DNA of 57,869 nucleotides from an uncultured Opitutia bacterium (GTDB lineage: Bacteria; Verrucomicrobiota; Verrucomicrobiia; Opitutales; Opitutaceae). This document shows positions 7,721 to 16,065 of the stretch, one piece after another. The DNA lies in contig CAIQKV010000042.1 in assembly GCA_903872505.1 (NCBI GenBank), positions 65,139 to 123,007 of the forward strand. The letters run 5' to 3'. Each line of letters begins with the position of its first letter. Within the stretch, counting starts at the first letter, position 1. The translations under genes were made by a program, and so were the position numbers. The notes under the pieces are model-generated. The model did not search any database. It was given only the letters and a program-made list of their open reading frames with translations, and was not told the origin of the DNA.

Positions 7721-8770
7721 ATGAGCCCCGCCCCCCGTGCCACGACTCCCGCCACGCATCCTTCCCTCGTGATCGACACGGGCGGGTTCGCCGGCACGCG
7801 CCGCAGCACCTTCCCCAAAAACCGCCCGCCGGGTTATTTTTCGCCCGACGCCGACCCGGCGGCCGTCCAAGCGTTCTACGCGGCCAACGGCTACCTGGTG
7901 CTCGAGAACGGGTTCACTTCCGCCGAGATCGAGGAGCTCAAGCGCGAGACCACGCTCATCTGCCGGGGCGAGCGCGGCGAACTGCCCGACCACCCGAAGG
8001 CCCCCGCCGCCGAGTCCGACGACTCCGTGCTGTCGCGCTTCCTGTGCATCCATTTTCCGCACAAGTGCTCCGACGTGATGCTGCGCACCGTCCACAGTGC
8101 GCCCACGGTCAAGGCCCTCACCACCGTCATCGGCCCGAACGTGAAGTGCATGCAGTCGATGCTGTTCATCAAGTCCTCCGGCAAGCCCGGCCAGGCCTGG
8201 CACCAGGACGAGGATTACATCCCGACGCGCGACCGCTCGCTCGCCGGGGCGTGGATCGCGATCGACCGCGCCACCGTCGAGAACGGCTGCCTCTGGGTCA
8301 TCCCCGGCTCGCACCGGCCCGGCATCCTCTGGGAGCAGCGCTGGCACGGCGACCGCCGCTTCGACTGCGCCGAGGAGTCCGTCGACTTCCCCTACACCGA
8401 CGACCAGTCCATCCCCGTCGAGGTCGAGGCCGGCTCGGTGGTGCTGTTCAACGGCTACCTGCTGCACCGGTCGCTGCCCAACCGCGCGCCGGCGGGCACG
8501 TACCGCCGCTCGCTGGTCAACCATTTCATGAGCTGCGAGTCCCACCTGCCCTGGGGCAAGCCGCCGGAGGGCGAGCACGTCGCCCACTACGATTTCCGCG
8601 ACGTCATCATCGTCGCGGGCCAGGACCCCTACGCCTACAAGGGTTATACCAGCATCCAGACGCCCAGCGTGCGGCCCAGCGGCCAGGGCGGCTGCGACAA
8701 ATGGGGCGGCGCATCCCGCAAGTACCAGGACGAGGCGCCGGCCTCGCCCGGCCCCGCCCCAAAGTCCTAG
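7721..8770 (+). CDS. Phytanoyl-CoA dioxygenase-like Fe(II)/2-oxoglutarate oxygenase
   Basis: A 349-residue non-heme iron oxygenase. The iron triad is readable: His and Asp in WHQDEDYIP and the distal His in GYLLHRSLPN. The 2-oxoglutarate-binding Arg is in TYRRSLVNHF. NGCLWVIPGSH is a hallmark of the PhyH family. Bacterial members hydroxylate varied small molecules and the substrate cannot be read from sequence. It has no obvious operon partner; it is followed convergently by the DUF885 peptidase and is one of three unlinked family members in the window. Confidence 0.85.
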   Translation: MSPAPRATTPATHPSLVIDTGGFAGTRRSTFPKNRPPGYFSPDADPAAVQAFYAANGYLVLENGFTSAEIEELKRETTLICRGERGELPDHPKAPAAESDDSVLSRFLCIHFPHKCSDVMLRTVHSAPTVKALTTVIGPNVKCMQSMLFIKSSGKPGQAWHQDEDYIPTRDRSLAGAWIAIDRATVENGCLWVIPGSHRPGILWEQRWHGDRRFDCAEESVDFPYTDDQSIPVEVEAGSVVLFNGYLLHRSLPNRAPAGTYRRSLVNHFMSCESHLPWGKPPEGEHVAHYDFRDVIIVAGQDPYAYKGYTSIQTPSVRPSGQGGCDKWGGASRKYQDEAPASPGPAPKS

Positions 8771-8816
8771 CCCGTCGCCGGCGGGCCCATGTGACGGACC
8801 CGGCCGGCGGTCCGGT

Positions 8817-10667
8817 TCACGCCTTCTTCTTCGCCGCGATCCAGGCGCGGACGTTCTCCTCGAGGACGTCGAGCGGGACGGCGCCGTCCTTCAGCACGAC
8901 GTCGTGGAACTCGCGCACGTCGAACCGGCCGCCCTGTGCCTTGGTGCCGCCGAGCTCCTGCGTCGCCAGCGCGCGCAGCTCGAGAATCTTCATCATGCCG
9001 ATTTTGTAGGCCGTGGCCTGCCCCGCCATCACGATGTAGCGGTTGGTCTCGGTGAAGATGTCGCGCTCGCTGTTCGGCGTATTGGTGCGCAGCCAGTCCA
9101 TCGTCTGCTGGCGCGTCCATTTTTTCGCGTGGAGGCCGGTGTCGACGACCAGCCGCGCGGCCCGCCAGAGCTCCATCGTCAGCCGGCCGAAGTCGGAATA
9201 CGGGTCGGCATAGAAGCCCATCTCCTTCGGGATCCGCTCGCAGTAGAGGCCCCAGCCCTCGACGTACGCCGTGTAGCCGAAGCCAAACTTCCGGAACTTC
9301 GGGATACCCTTCAACTCCTGCGCGATCGCGATCTGCATGTGGTGGCCCGGGATGCCCTCGTGGTAGGCGAGCGCCTCCATCTCATACTTCGGCACGCCGC
9401 CCATCTCATACAGATTCACGTAGTAGGTGCCGGGGCGCGACCCGTCCATCGCCGGCTGCATGTAGAACGCGCCGCCGCTCTCGCGCTCGCGGAACGGCTC
9501 CACCGCCCGGACCACGATCGCCGCCCGCGGCTTGGTCAGGAACAGCTCGTCCAGCCGGCCGCGCATCGTGTCGATGATCTTGATCGCCCCCTCGAGGTAG
9601 GCCGCCTTGCCCTCGGGCGTGTTGGGAAAATAGAACTTCGGGTCGGTCCGCATGTACTTGAAGAACGCCGGCAGGTCGCCCGCGAAGCCCACCTGGTCCT
9701 TGATCTTCGTCATCTCGCCATGGATCCGCGCGACCTCCTTCAGGCCGATCTCGTGGATCTGGTCGGCCGTCAGGTCCGTGGTCGTCGTGCGGCGCAGCGC
9801 GTAGTTGTAGTAGTCGGCGCCGTTTTCGAACTTCCACACGCCGTCGTCGTCGGTCGCGGTCTTTTCCAGCGACTCCAACTCGGCGATGAGCGCCTGGTAG
9901 GCGGGCTTGACCGCGCCGAGCAGCGCGAGTTTGGCGTCGGCTACCAGCCGGTCCTTGGTCGCCGCGTCGGTGTCGGCCAGCTTCCCCACCTTCTTCGCAA
10001 AGTCCTCCAGCAGCGTGCTGGGCTTGCCCGAGTCGTCGAACGGCGCGCCCTTGATGATCCCGCGCGAGGATTCCAACACGAGGGGGAACACGAACTTCGG
10101 CGGGATGATCCCCTTGGCGCGGCGCGCCTCGAGCCCGACGATGAGCTGGTCGAACTTCACCTTGAGGCCGTTGAGCCGCGCGATGTAGGCCTGCGCGTCC
10201 TTCACGTCGCCGATGTTGTGAAAGTTGATCAGGAACGCCGGCGCCATCGTGTGCTCGCCGAACATCTGGTTCACCGGGTAGTTGTAGAGCCGCCATTTGT
10301 AGCCCTCGATGCCGCGCTCCGCCTGGCGGACCCACAGCCGGTAGCTCAGCTGCGTCTGGTGGTCGAGCGCGTCGAAGTTGATCGTGCGCCGCAGCTCCGC
10401 GAGGTGCGTCACGTTGAGGGCGAGGTCCTCGGTGGCGCGCGCCTCGGTGTCCTCGTCCCACTTGTCATAGTCTTTCTTGATGCCGAGCTGCGCCTGGAAC
10501 TCCGGGCTGCGGTCCACAGCCTCGTTGAAGACGCGCTCGAAAAACGCGTTGGCCTTGGCCGACTCGGCCGCGATCTGTTCCGGGGTGGCAGTGACGGCAC
10601 GCGCGGCGCCGGTGACGAGGATCAGCAAGGCGGCCAGCGTGGCCGCGCGGGGTAGGAAGGGGTGCAT
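8817..10667 (-). CDS. DUF885-family secreted peptidase-like protein
   Basis: A 616-residue protein with an N-terminal signal peptide (MHPFLPRAATLAALLILVTGAARA). The rest matches DUF885: SPEFQAQLGIK, the probable zinc motif ALAYHEGIPGHHMQIAIA, and the downstream YVEGWGLYCERIPKEMG with a further Glu ligand. DUF885 proteins are gluzincin-like metallopeptidases. The C-terminus has the usual GQATAYKIGMMKILELR segment. The start is the ATG before the signal peptide; the longer open frame upstream runs antisense through the next dioxygenase and is rejected. Role: probable extracytoplasmic peptidase. Confidence 0.85.
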   Translation of the reverse strand: MHPFLPRAATLAALLILVTGAARAVTATPEQIAAESAKANAFFERVFNEAVDRSPEFQAQLGIKKDYDKWDEDTEARATEDLALNVTHLAELRRTINFDALDHQTQLSYRLWVRQAERGIEGYKWRLYNYPVNQMFGEHTMAPAFLINFHNIGDVKDAQAYIARLNGLKVKFDQLIVGLEARRAKGIIPPKFVFPLVLESSRGIIKGAPFDDSGKPSTLLEDFAKKVGKLADTDAATKDRLVADAKLALLGAVKPAYQALIAELESLEKTATDDDGVWKFENGADYYNYALRRTTTTDLTADQIHEIGLKEVARIHGEMTKIKDQVGFAGDLPAFFKYMRTDPKFYFPNTPEGKAAYLEGAIKIIDTMRGRLDELFLTKPRAAIVVRAVEPFRERESGGAFYMQPAMDGSRPGTYYVNLYEMGGVPKYEMEALAYHEGIPGHHMQIAIAQELKGIPKFRKFGFGYTAYVEGWGLYCERIPKEMGFYADPYSDFGRLTMELWRAARLVVDTGLHAKKWTRQQTMDWLRTNTPNSERDIFTETNRYIVMAGQATAYKIGMMKILELRALATQELGGTKAQGGRFDVREFHDVVLKDGAVPLDVLEENVRAWIAAKKKA

Positions 10668-10868
10668 CGGGCCACCACACCGCAGACCCGGCCCGTGGCA
10701 ATGGGATTTTGGATGAACGGTTGCCCGGGCGGACGACGCGGCCATCCCGCGGGATTGCCTCCCGCCGGCCGGGGCGGGCACGCGCAGCCGCGTTCCCCGG
10801 TCACCCGCCGCTTCCGGATTGCAGTGCCGCCGCCCTTCCCCGGAGCATGCCCCGCCTTGATTTCCCCC

Positions 10869-11672
10869 ATGCCCACCGCCACCCCCGCCCAGCAACGCGC
10901 CTTTTTCGAGACCTATGGCATCCTCCGGCTGCCGGGCCTGGTCAAAGACCGCCTCGACGGCATCATCGCGGGCTTTGAGACCGTGTTCAAACAGCACGGG
11001 TGCAAGCCCGACGGCACGCGCCGCCGCTGCATCGTGCCGTTCGTCGACCAGCACCCCACCCTCAGCGCGCTGCTCGACCACCCCGGCATCCTCGCCGTCG
11101 TCGAAAACCTGCTCGGCCCGGATTTCAACTACGTCGGCAGCGACGGCAACTATTACACCGGCGACACCAGCTGGCACCGCGACAGCCTCTACCAGAGCAG
11201 CAGCTACCTCAAAGTGGCCTTCTACCTCGACCGCGTGACCAAGGACACCGGCTGCCTGCGCGTCATCCCGGGCTCGCACCACGACGCCGCGCTCGGGATC
11301 TTCGACGGCACCGTGACGGCGGAGCCGGAGGCCAACTTCGGCGTCCCCGGCCGCGACCTTCCCGCGGTCCCGCTCGAGAACGAGCCCGGTGACGTCCTGA
11401 TTTTCAATCATCGTGTGCTGCACTCCTCGTGGGGCGGCGGCAGCGAGCGTCGGATGTTCACGACGAACCTCGGCCGCCGCGCCAAGGACCCCAAGGAAGT
11501 CGACGACCTGATTTCCTACCTCTCCTACCACCTCCGCCCCCACGGCGACGCCCCCTACGGCAAGTTCATGCTCGAAACCGCCAGCCCCGCCCGGCTGGTC
11601 CACCTCACCCAGCCCCCGCAATTCTGGGCCGCCGCCGGCGAGCACTACAAACTGCGGACGGCGAAAGCGTGA
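10869..11672 (+). CDS. Phytanoyl-CoA dioxygenase-like Fe(II)/2-oxoglutarate oxygenase, second copy
   Basis: A 267-residue PhyH-family protein, not closely similar to the one at 7721. His and Asp of the iron site are in TSWHRDSLYQ, the distal His in FNHRVLHSSW and the likely 2-oxoglutarate Arg in SERRMFTTN. GCLRVIPGSHH is the family signature. It opens MPTATPAQQRAFFETYG, the usual helix that precedes the family core, which supports this ATG. It is divergent from the DUF885 peptidase across a 201-base gap and followed after 30 bases by the TonB-domain lipoprotein. Substrate unknown. Confidence 0.83.
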   Translation: MPTATPAQQRAFFETYGILRLPGLVKDRLDGIIAGFETVFKQHGCKPDGTRRRCIVPFVDQHPTLSALLDHPGILAVVENLLGPDFNYVGSDGNYYTGDTSWHRDSLYQSSSYLKVAFYLDRVTKDTGCLRVIPGSHHDAALGIFDGTVTAEPEANFGVPGRDLPAVPLENEPGDVLIFNHRVLHSSWGGGSERRMFTTNLGRRAKDPKEVDDLISYLSYHLRPHGDAPYGKFMLETASPARLVHLTQPPQFWAAAGEHYKLRTAKA

Positions 11673-11702
11673 TCGAGCGGCCTCCTCCGCCCAAAGCCAT
11701 TT

Positions 11703-12137
11703 ATGAACCCCAACCCCGTCCGCCTCACATTGTTGTTCGTCGTCGTGCTCGTATTGGCCGGCTGTGAAACTCCCTCTTCCACCTCGTCTGCACGTACCAC
11801 TCCCTCTCCCCTTGATCCGAAAATTCCGCCGGATGTGGTACGGATTACCGATCTCCAGCGCATCGGGGTCATGCCGGTTCCTCTGACGCAGACTGAACCG
11901 GTCTATCCACCTTCACTGGTGAAGAAGAACATCCAGGGCGTGGTGGTCGTCCAATTCATCATTTCCACCGATGGCAATGTCTACGACGCCGCTGTGGTCC
12001 GCGCACCCGATAAACTTCTGGGTGAAGCCGCGGTCCAGGCTGTTCTCCAGTGGAAATTCCGTCCGGGCATGGTCAACGGTCAGCCGGTCAACAGCCTGGT
12101 GGAAGTTCCTATCACGTTCAGCCTGTCGGACAAATAG
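11703..12137 (+). CDS. Lipoprotein with TonB C-terminal domain
   Basis: A 144-residue protein. The signal MNPNPVRLTLLFVVVLVLAGC is a lipobox (LAGC), so Cys21 is probably lipidated. After a Ser/Thr/Pro-rich linker the C-terminal 80 residues form a TonB-like domain: EPVYPPSLVKKNIQGVVVVQF, VVRAPDKLLGEAAVQAV and WKFRPGMVNGQPV. It lacks the inner-membrane helix and long Pro-rich spacer of a true TonB, so an energy-transducing role is doubtful. G+C is clearly lower than in neighbouring genes, which hints at a different origin. Confidence 0.75.
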   Translation: MNPNPVRLTLLFVVVLVLAGCETPSSTSSARTTPSPLDPKIPPDVVRITDLQRIGVMPVPLTQTEPVYPPSLVKKNIQGVVVVQFIISTDGNVYDAAVVRAPDKLLGEAAVQAVLQWKFRPGMVNGQPVNSLVEVPITFSLSDK

Positions 12138-12273
12138 CCAACCATCACTCAGCGCGGTTATCGCCTCGCTGAGTCCGTTCGTGGTGATCACTTCGCCGTC
12201 GACGGGGAGCACGATTGCGCGACCTTTCGGTTTCAGCGCCACCTCCGGACGTGAGCTATGGCGTAGGTGCACC

Positions 12274-13230
12274 TCAGGTTTTCTTCTCCGTCAGCTCGTC
12301 GTAGGCCGCGCTGAGGTTGAGCCCGAGGCGGTTGGGGAGCGGGGCGTGGAAATCCTCAAACCCCGGGAAATTCACCAGCGCGACGATCTCCGACTTCGGT
12401 TTGCCGGCGGCGATGCCCGCCTGCACGTGTGCGAGGAGCGCGGCGAGATAATCGCGCATCACCCGCATGTCGGCGTGGCCGCCCGACGGCCCGAACTTCG
12501 GGTTGGCGTGGCCGAAGATGTAGATCGCGTCCGCCGGGTAGGTCTTCATCGCCGTCTCCAGCCGCGCGATCCAGCCCTGGATGTTCGCCCCGCCGGCCCG
12601 GTCGATCACCGGGTAGAGGCGGTTGAACATCAAGTCGCCCAGGTGCACGACGTTGGCCTGCTCGAAATGGATGATGATGTCGCCGCCGGTGTGCGCGGGG
12701 CCAAAATACTTCGCGCTCACCGCCTCGCTGCCAAAATCCCGGCGCCACCCGTCGGTGAACGTGGTGTCGGGCAGGGTCTGCGGGCCGAACTTGCTGGTCT
12801 TCCCCGCGGCGAGCATGAGCCCCGGGACGTTGGCGTGTGCCACGATGGTGCGCGTGGCAGGCTTGAACACCCCGTTGCCGCCGGTGTGGTCGAGATGGTG
12901 GTGCGTGTTGATCACCGCATCGAGCATGCGGCCACCGCGGCCGGGCAGCCCCGCGAGGCAGATCGGTGCTGTGGCGGGCATCTGCGTGTCCACCACGACC
13001 AGCGCGTCCGGGCTGGAAAGCCAGCCGACGGTACCGCCACGGCCGGTGAACAGCCCGACCCCCCGCCGGAGCGGGCGGAACTCGGTGACGAGCTTGGGCA
13101 GCGGGCCGGCCGGGGTTGCGACGGGCACGGTGGTGTGTTCGGTCGATACGGCGGCCAGGAGCGACGAGCGGGCCAGCAGGCCCGCGGAGGCCAGCAGCGA
13201 CGAGCGGAGGATGAAATCGCGGCGGTTCAT
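12274..13230 (-). CDS. Tat-exported metallo-beta-lactamase-fold hydrolase
   Basis: A 318-residue protein. The N-terminus MNRRDFILRSSLLASAGLLA is a twin-arginine signal. The zinc motif THHHLDHTGGN (HxHxDH) follows, with later ligand positions in the AHANVPG, GPAHTGGDIIIHFE and IFGHANPKFGP segments. This is the general MBL-fold, close to SoxH/quinoprotein-relay-like periplasmic hydrolases; a beta-lactamase role is not implied. It is divergent from the ECF sigma gene, with a 145-base gap. Confidence 0.85.
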   Translation of the reverse strand: MNRRDFILRSSLLASAGLLARSSLLAAVSTEHTTVPVATPAGPLPKLVTEFRPLRRGVGLFTGRGGTVGWLSSPDALVVVDTQMPATAPICLAGLPGRGGRMLDAVINTHHHLDHTGGNGVFKPATRTIVAHANVPGLMLAAGKTSKFGPQTLPDTTFTDGWRRDFGSEAVSAKYFGPAHTGGDIIIHFEQANVVHLGDLMFNRLYPVIDRAGGANIQGWIARLETAMKTYPADAIYIFGHANPKFGPSGGHADMRVMRDYLAALLAHVQAGIAAGKPKSEIVALVNFPGFEDFHAPLPNRLGLNLSAAYDELTEKKT

Positions 13231-13317
13231 GGGCCGAACCTAGCAGTTTCACGCGCCTTTCCAACTGTCATTCCAGACGGGGCTTGGGACCGGCGGCGTC
13301 CCGTCCGAAAAATATCC

Positions 13318-13346
13318 TGTAACCTCTCGCCCGGCGGCGGGTTTCC
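13318..13346 (+). promoter_or_regulatory. Candidate ECF-type promoter upstream of the sigma gene
   Basis: TGTAAC at 13318-13323 is followed after 17 bases by GTTTCC at 13341-13346, about 30 bases before the proposed GTG start. ECF promoters typically have an AAC-containing -35 and a GTC-type -10 at this spacing. A closely similar pair lies at 18056. Autoregulation is common for ECF factors; assignment is inference. Confidence 0.4.
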
Positions 13347-13375
13347 CCAGCATCCAGCCATGCCCCAACCCGCCC

Positions 13376-14023
13376 GTGATTGCCGAACTCACAGAAATCC
13401 GTGTTCAACCGCACCCGTCCGTGGTTAGTTTCCCCGCGACCGACGCCGTGGACCCCGCCGACGCCACCCTCTCCGACCATGAGCTGATGCTCGCCGTGCG
13501 CGACGGCGAGCTCGACGCGCTGGGCGAGCTGTTCGAGCGCCACCACGGGCCGCTGTACGGCTTCCTCGTGAAATTCACCGGCCAGCGCACCGCCGCGGAG
13601 GACATCGTCCAGACCGTGTTCCAGCGGATGCTGAAATACCGCCACACCTACCGGGACGAGGGAAATTTCACCGCCTGGATGTACCACCTCGCGCGCCGCT
13701 GCGCCGCCGACCATTTCCGCAAGAGCAACGCCGCGCCCGCCGCCACCGATCCCGCCGACCTGCAGGACCACGCCGACGATGCGCCGCACGCCGGCGACCG
13801 CGCCGCCACGAGCGACGACCACGCCCTGCTCCACACCGCGCTCAGCCGGCTCGACCGGGACGACCGCGAGGTCCTCCTGCTCAGCCGCTTCCAGGAACTC
13901 CCCTTCGCCGAGATCGCCGCCGTGCTCGAATGCTCCGTCGGCGCCGCCAAGGTCCGCGCCCACCGCGCGCTCCGCGAGCTGCGCGACACCTATTTCCAAC
14001 TGCAACAGGAGAGACTCACATGA
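13376..14023 (+). CDS. ECF-type RNA polymerase sigma factor
   Basis: A sigma-70 family ECF factor of up to 215 residues. Region 2 is ELMLAVRDGELDALGELFERHH through AAEDIVQTVFQRMLKYRHTY and NFTAWMYHLARRCAADHFRK; region 4 is LSRLDRDDREVLLLSRFQELPFAEIAAVLECSVGAAKVRAHRALREL. The two are separated by a His/Asp-rich linker. The start is uncertain: GTG at 13376 gives about 30 extra residues, while GTG at 13449 begins closer to the conserved region. It overlaps the anti-sigma gene by ATGA, so the two are translationally coupled. It probably transcribes its own operon and perhaps the 18056 promoter. Confidence 0.88.
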   Translation: MIAELTEIRVQPHPSVVSFPATDAVDPADATLSDHELMLAVRDGELDALGELFERHHGPLYGFLVKFTGQRTAAEDIVQTVFQRMLKYRHTYRDEGNFTAWMYHLARRCAADHFRKSNAAPAATDPADLQDHADDAPHAGDRAATSDDHALLHTALSRLDRDDREVLLLSRFQELPFAEIAAVLECSVGAAKVRAHRALRELRDTYFQLQQERLT

Positions 14024-14841
14024 ACTGCACCCAAGCCCAGGAACGTTTCGCCGACCTGCTCGATGCCCGGCGCACCGGCCCCGATCACGCCGCGGTCCGC
14101 GCCCACCTTGCCTCCTGCCCCGCCTGCCAGCGCGAGTATGCCACGCTCGCCCGGACCCTCGCCGCGCTCGACGCGCTCCCCGCCGCCCCGCCCAGCCCGG
14201 CGCTCCGCCGGAATTTCTACGCCATGCTGGAGGAGGAGAAGCTCGCCGCTGCCGGCCGGCCCGCCGCGTTCCGCCGCCCGCGCCCCGCGCTCCGCTCCGC
14301 GCTCTGGCGCTGGATCCTCGCGCCGGCCGCCGCCGGGACGCTCGCCATCGCCGCCTTCCTGGCCGGCACGCGCTACGCGCCGCCCGCCGCCGCCCCCGGC
14401 CTCGACCCCGCCACCAAGCGGGAGCTCGCCGAGCTCCGCGCCCGGGTCGACTCCGTCGGCCAGCTGGTCGGCTACTCGCTCCTCCAGCAGCGCTCCACCA
14501 GCGAGCGCCTCCAGGGCGTGCTCGCCACGCTCGACCGGAAGGATCCCAGCCAGAAGGTCCTGTCCGACCTCATCGGTGCGCTGGCGCTCGACCCGAGCGC
14601 CAACGTCCGCCTCTCCGCCCTCGACGCGCTCTACCCGCACGCCAACCAGCAGCTCGTGCGCTCGGGCGTGCTCGCCTCGCTCCCGCGCGAGCAAAACCCC
14701 CTCGTGCAGGTCGCGATGATCGACTTCCTGGTCGCCGCCCGCGACCACGCAGCCGCGCCCGAGCTCGGGCGCATGGCCCGCAACGAGACCCTCGACCGCG
14801 CCGTGCGCGACGCCGCCCAGCGCGGGCTCGCCCAACTCTGA
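14020..14841 (+). CDS. Zinc-motif anti-sigma factor with HEAT-like C-terminal domain
   Basis: A 273-residue membrane-anchored protein. Residues 1-60 match an anti-sigma zinc finger: His29, Cys33 and Cys36 form HLASCPAC (HxxxCxxC). A single transmembrane helix lies near residues 93-115 (WRWILAPAAAGTLAIAAFLAG). A helical segment (AELRARVDSVGQLVGYSLLQQ) follows, and then three or so HEAT-like helical repeats (LDPSANVRLSALDAL, REQNPLVQVAMIDFLV, ETLDRAVRDAAQRGL) predicted outside the membrane. A strong ribosome site (AGGAGAG, 14007-14013) sits six bases before the ATG, which overlaps the sigma stop. The HEAT-like sensor end is unusual for this class. Confidence 0.82.
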   Translation: MNCTQAQERFADLLDARRTGPDHAAVRAHLASCPACQREYATLARTLAALDALPAAPPSPALRRNFYAMLEEEKLAAAGRPAAFRRPRPALRSALWRWILAPAAAGTLAIAAFLAGTRYAPPAAAPGLDPATKRELAELRARVDSVGQLVGYSLLQQRSTSERLQGVLATLDRKDPSQKVLSDLIGALALDPSANVRLSALDALYPHANQQLVRSGVLASLPREQNPLVQVAMIDFLVAARDHAAAPELGRMARNETLDRAVRDAAQRGLAQL

Positions 14842-14909
14842 CCCTTTCCCCAACCACGACTGGCCGCCCCAAACGAGCCACCCCACCCCGCTCCCAACCT
14901 CCTCCTCCC

Positions 14910-15956
14910 ATGAAAACCTCCCGCCTGTTCTCCTCCTTCCTGCTCGCCGCCGCGATGACCGTGCTGCTCCTCACGGCCGCCCGCGCCGATGAGAGCGAAT
15001 CCACCGCCATCAAGTTCTCCGACCCGGCCAAGCCCGGCACGCTGAAGATCAGCATCACCAACGGCGACATCCACCTGACCGGCGCCGACACCGCCGAGGT
15101 CAGCGTCACCACCGACCTCAAGCCCGAGACCCCCGCCGCGCGCCAGGATGGCCTCCGCGTGCTCACGTCGTCGGCCAGCTACTCGCTCACCGAGAAAAAC
15201 AACGTCGTCACGCTCAGCTATGGCACCGAGGGCTGGCCCGCCAACGACGGCGACTTCACCATCACCGTCCCGCGCAACACCGCGATCGTCATCAACAGCA
15301 ATTTCGGCGGCGACGTGGAAATCGGCGGCGTGACCGGCAACCTCGAGGTCAAGAGCCTCAACGGCGAGGTGCACCTCAACGACATCGCCGGGGCCGCCCT
15401 CGTCGAGACGGTAAACGGCGAGATCCACGCCTCGGTCAAGGAGCTGCATGACGGCCAGCCGCTGTCCTTCACCTCCCTGAACGGCGAGGTCGCGCTGCAC
15501 CTGCCCGCCGACGCCAAGGCCAACGTGCGCCTCCGCACCCACAACGGCTCCATCCTCACCGACTTCGACGACAAGGCGCTTGTCACCAAGACCGAGTCCC
15601 TCCGCGGCAGCGGCCACAGCCACGCCCCCCGCGCGGTCGTCGCCGGCGACAGCAACGCCGAGATGCGCGCCGCCGTGCACGAGGCCGTCCGCGCCGGCGC
15701 CGAGGCGGCGCACGAGGCCGCGGCCGCGATTCACGAAGCCGCCATTGCCGCCCGGGACGCTGCCCGGGACGCCGCCCGCGCCGAGCGCGGAGAAAACGGG
15801 GACGCCCCCGCCGCTCCCCCGGCGCCGCTCGCCCCGCTGCCACCCATGACCGGCGGCAAGATTGTCACCGGCACCCTCAACGGCGGCGGCCCGGAAATCC
15901 GCATCGCCACGATGAACGGCGACGTGACCCTCCGGAAGATCGAGCCGAAGAAGTAA
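14910..15956 (+). CDS. Secreted DUF4097-type beta-repeat protein with Ala-rich helical insert
   Basis: A 348-residue protein with a signal peptide (MKTSRLFSSFLLAAAMTVLLLTAARA). The body is a DUF4097-like right-handed beta structure with six NG turn motifs: ITNGDIHL, SLNGEVHL, TVNGEIHA, SLNGEVAL, THNGSILT and TMNGDVTL. Between the last two turns there is a roughly 55-residue Ala/His/Arg-rich helical stretch (AAVHEAVRAGAEAAHEAA and following), then a proline linker. DUF4097 proteins are often co-transcribed with ECF sigma/anti-sigma pairs, as here; their biochemical role is not established. It is third in the operon and is followed by a terminator. Confidence 0.8.
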   Translation: MKTSRLFSSFLLAAAMTVLLLTAARADESESTAIKFSDPAKPGTLKISITNGDIHLTGADTAEVSVTTDLKPETPAARQDGLRVLTSSASYSLTEKNNVVTLSYGTEGWPANDGDFTITVPRNTAIVINSNFGGDVEIGGVTGNLEVKSLNGEVHLNDIAGAALVETVNGEIHASVKELHDGQPLSFTSLNGEVALHLPADAKANVRLRTHNGSILTDFDDKALVTKTESLRGSGHSHAPRAVVAGDSNAEMRAAVHEAVRAGAEAAHEAAAAIHEAAIAARDAARDAARAERGENGDAPAAPPAPLAPLPPMTGGKIVTGTLNGGGPEIRIATMNGDVTLRKIEPKK

Positions 15957-15973
15957 TCCCGCCTGCCTGCCTG

Positions 15974-16013
15974 GCGCCGCGCGAACCTGCTTCGCGCGGC
16001 GCTTTGCTTTTTT
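15974..16013 (+). terminator. Intrinsic terminator after the sigma operon
   Basis: A perfect 12-bp stem (GCGCCGCGCGAA / TTCGCGCGGCGC) with a CCTGC loop is followed by TTTGCTTTTTT. It lies 18 bases after the stop of the DUF4097 gene and should end the sigma/anti-sigma/DUF4097 transcript. Confidence 0.85.
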
Positions 16014-16065
16014 CGCGCGGCCTGCTCCACTGCACACGGCCCTCCCACCCACCCCGCCACCCGCC

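Noticed and set aside
12148-12173. CTCAGCG...CGCTGAG hairpin just past the lipoprotein gene
   Set aside because: The 12-base loop and lack of a T-run make it too weak to call a terminator.
11913-12272. 119-codon minus-strand frame overlapping the TonB-domain gene, with a protein-like first 45 codons
   Set aside because: The first part (PKGRAIVLPVDGEVITTNG) looks plausible and could be a gene remnant, but the rest is antisense to the lipoprotein gene and I recognise no family.
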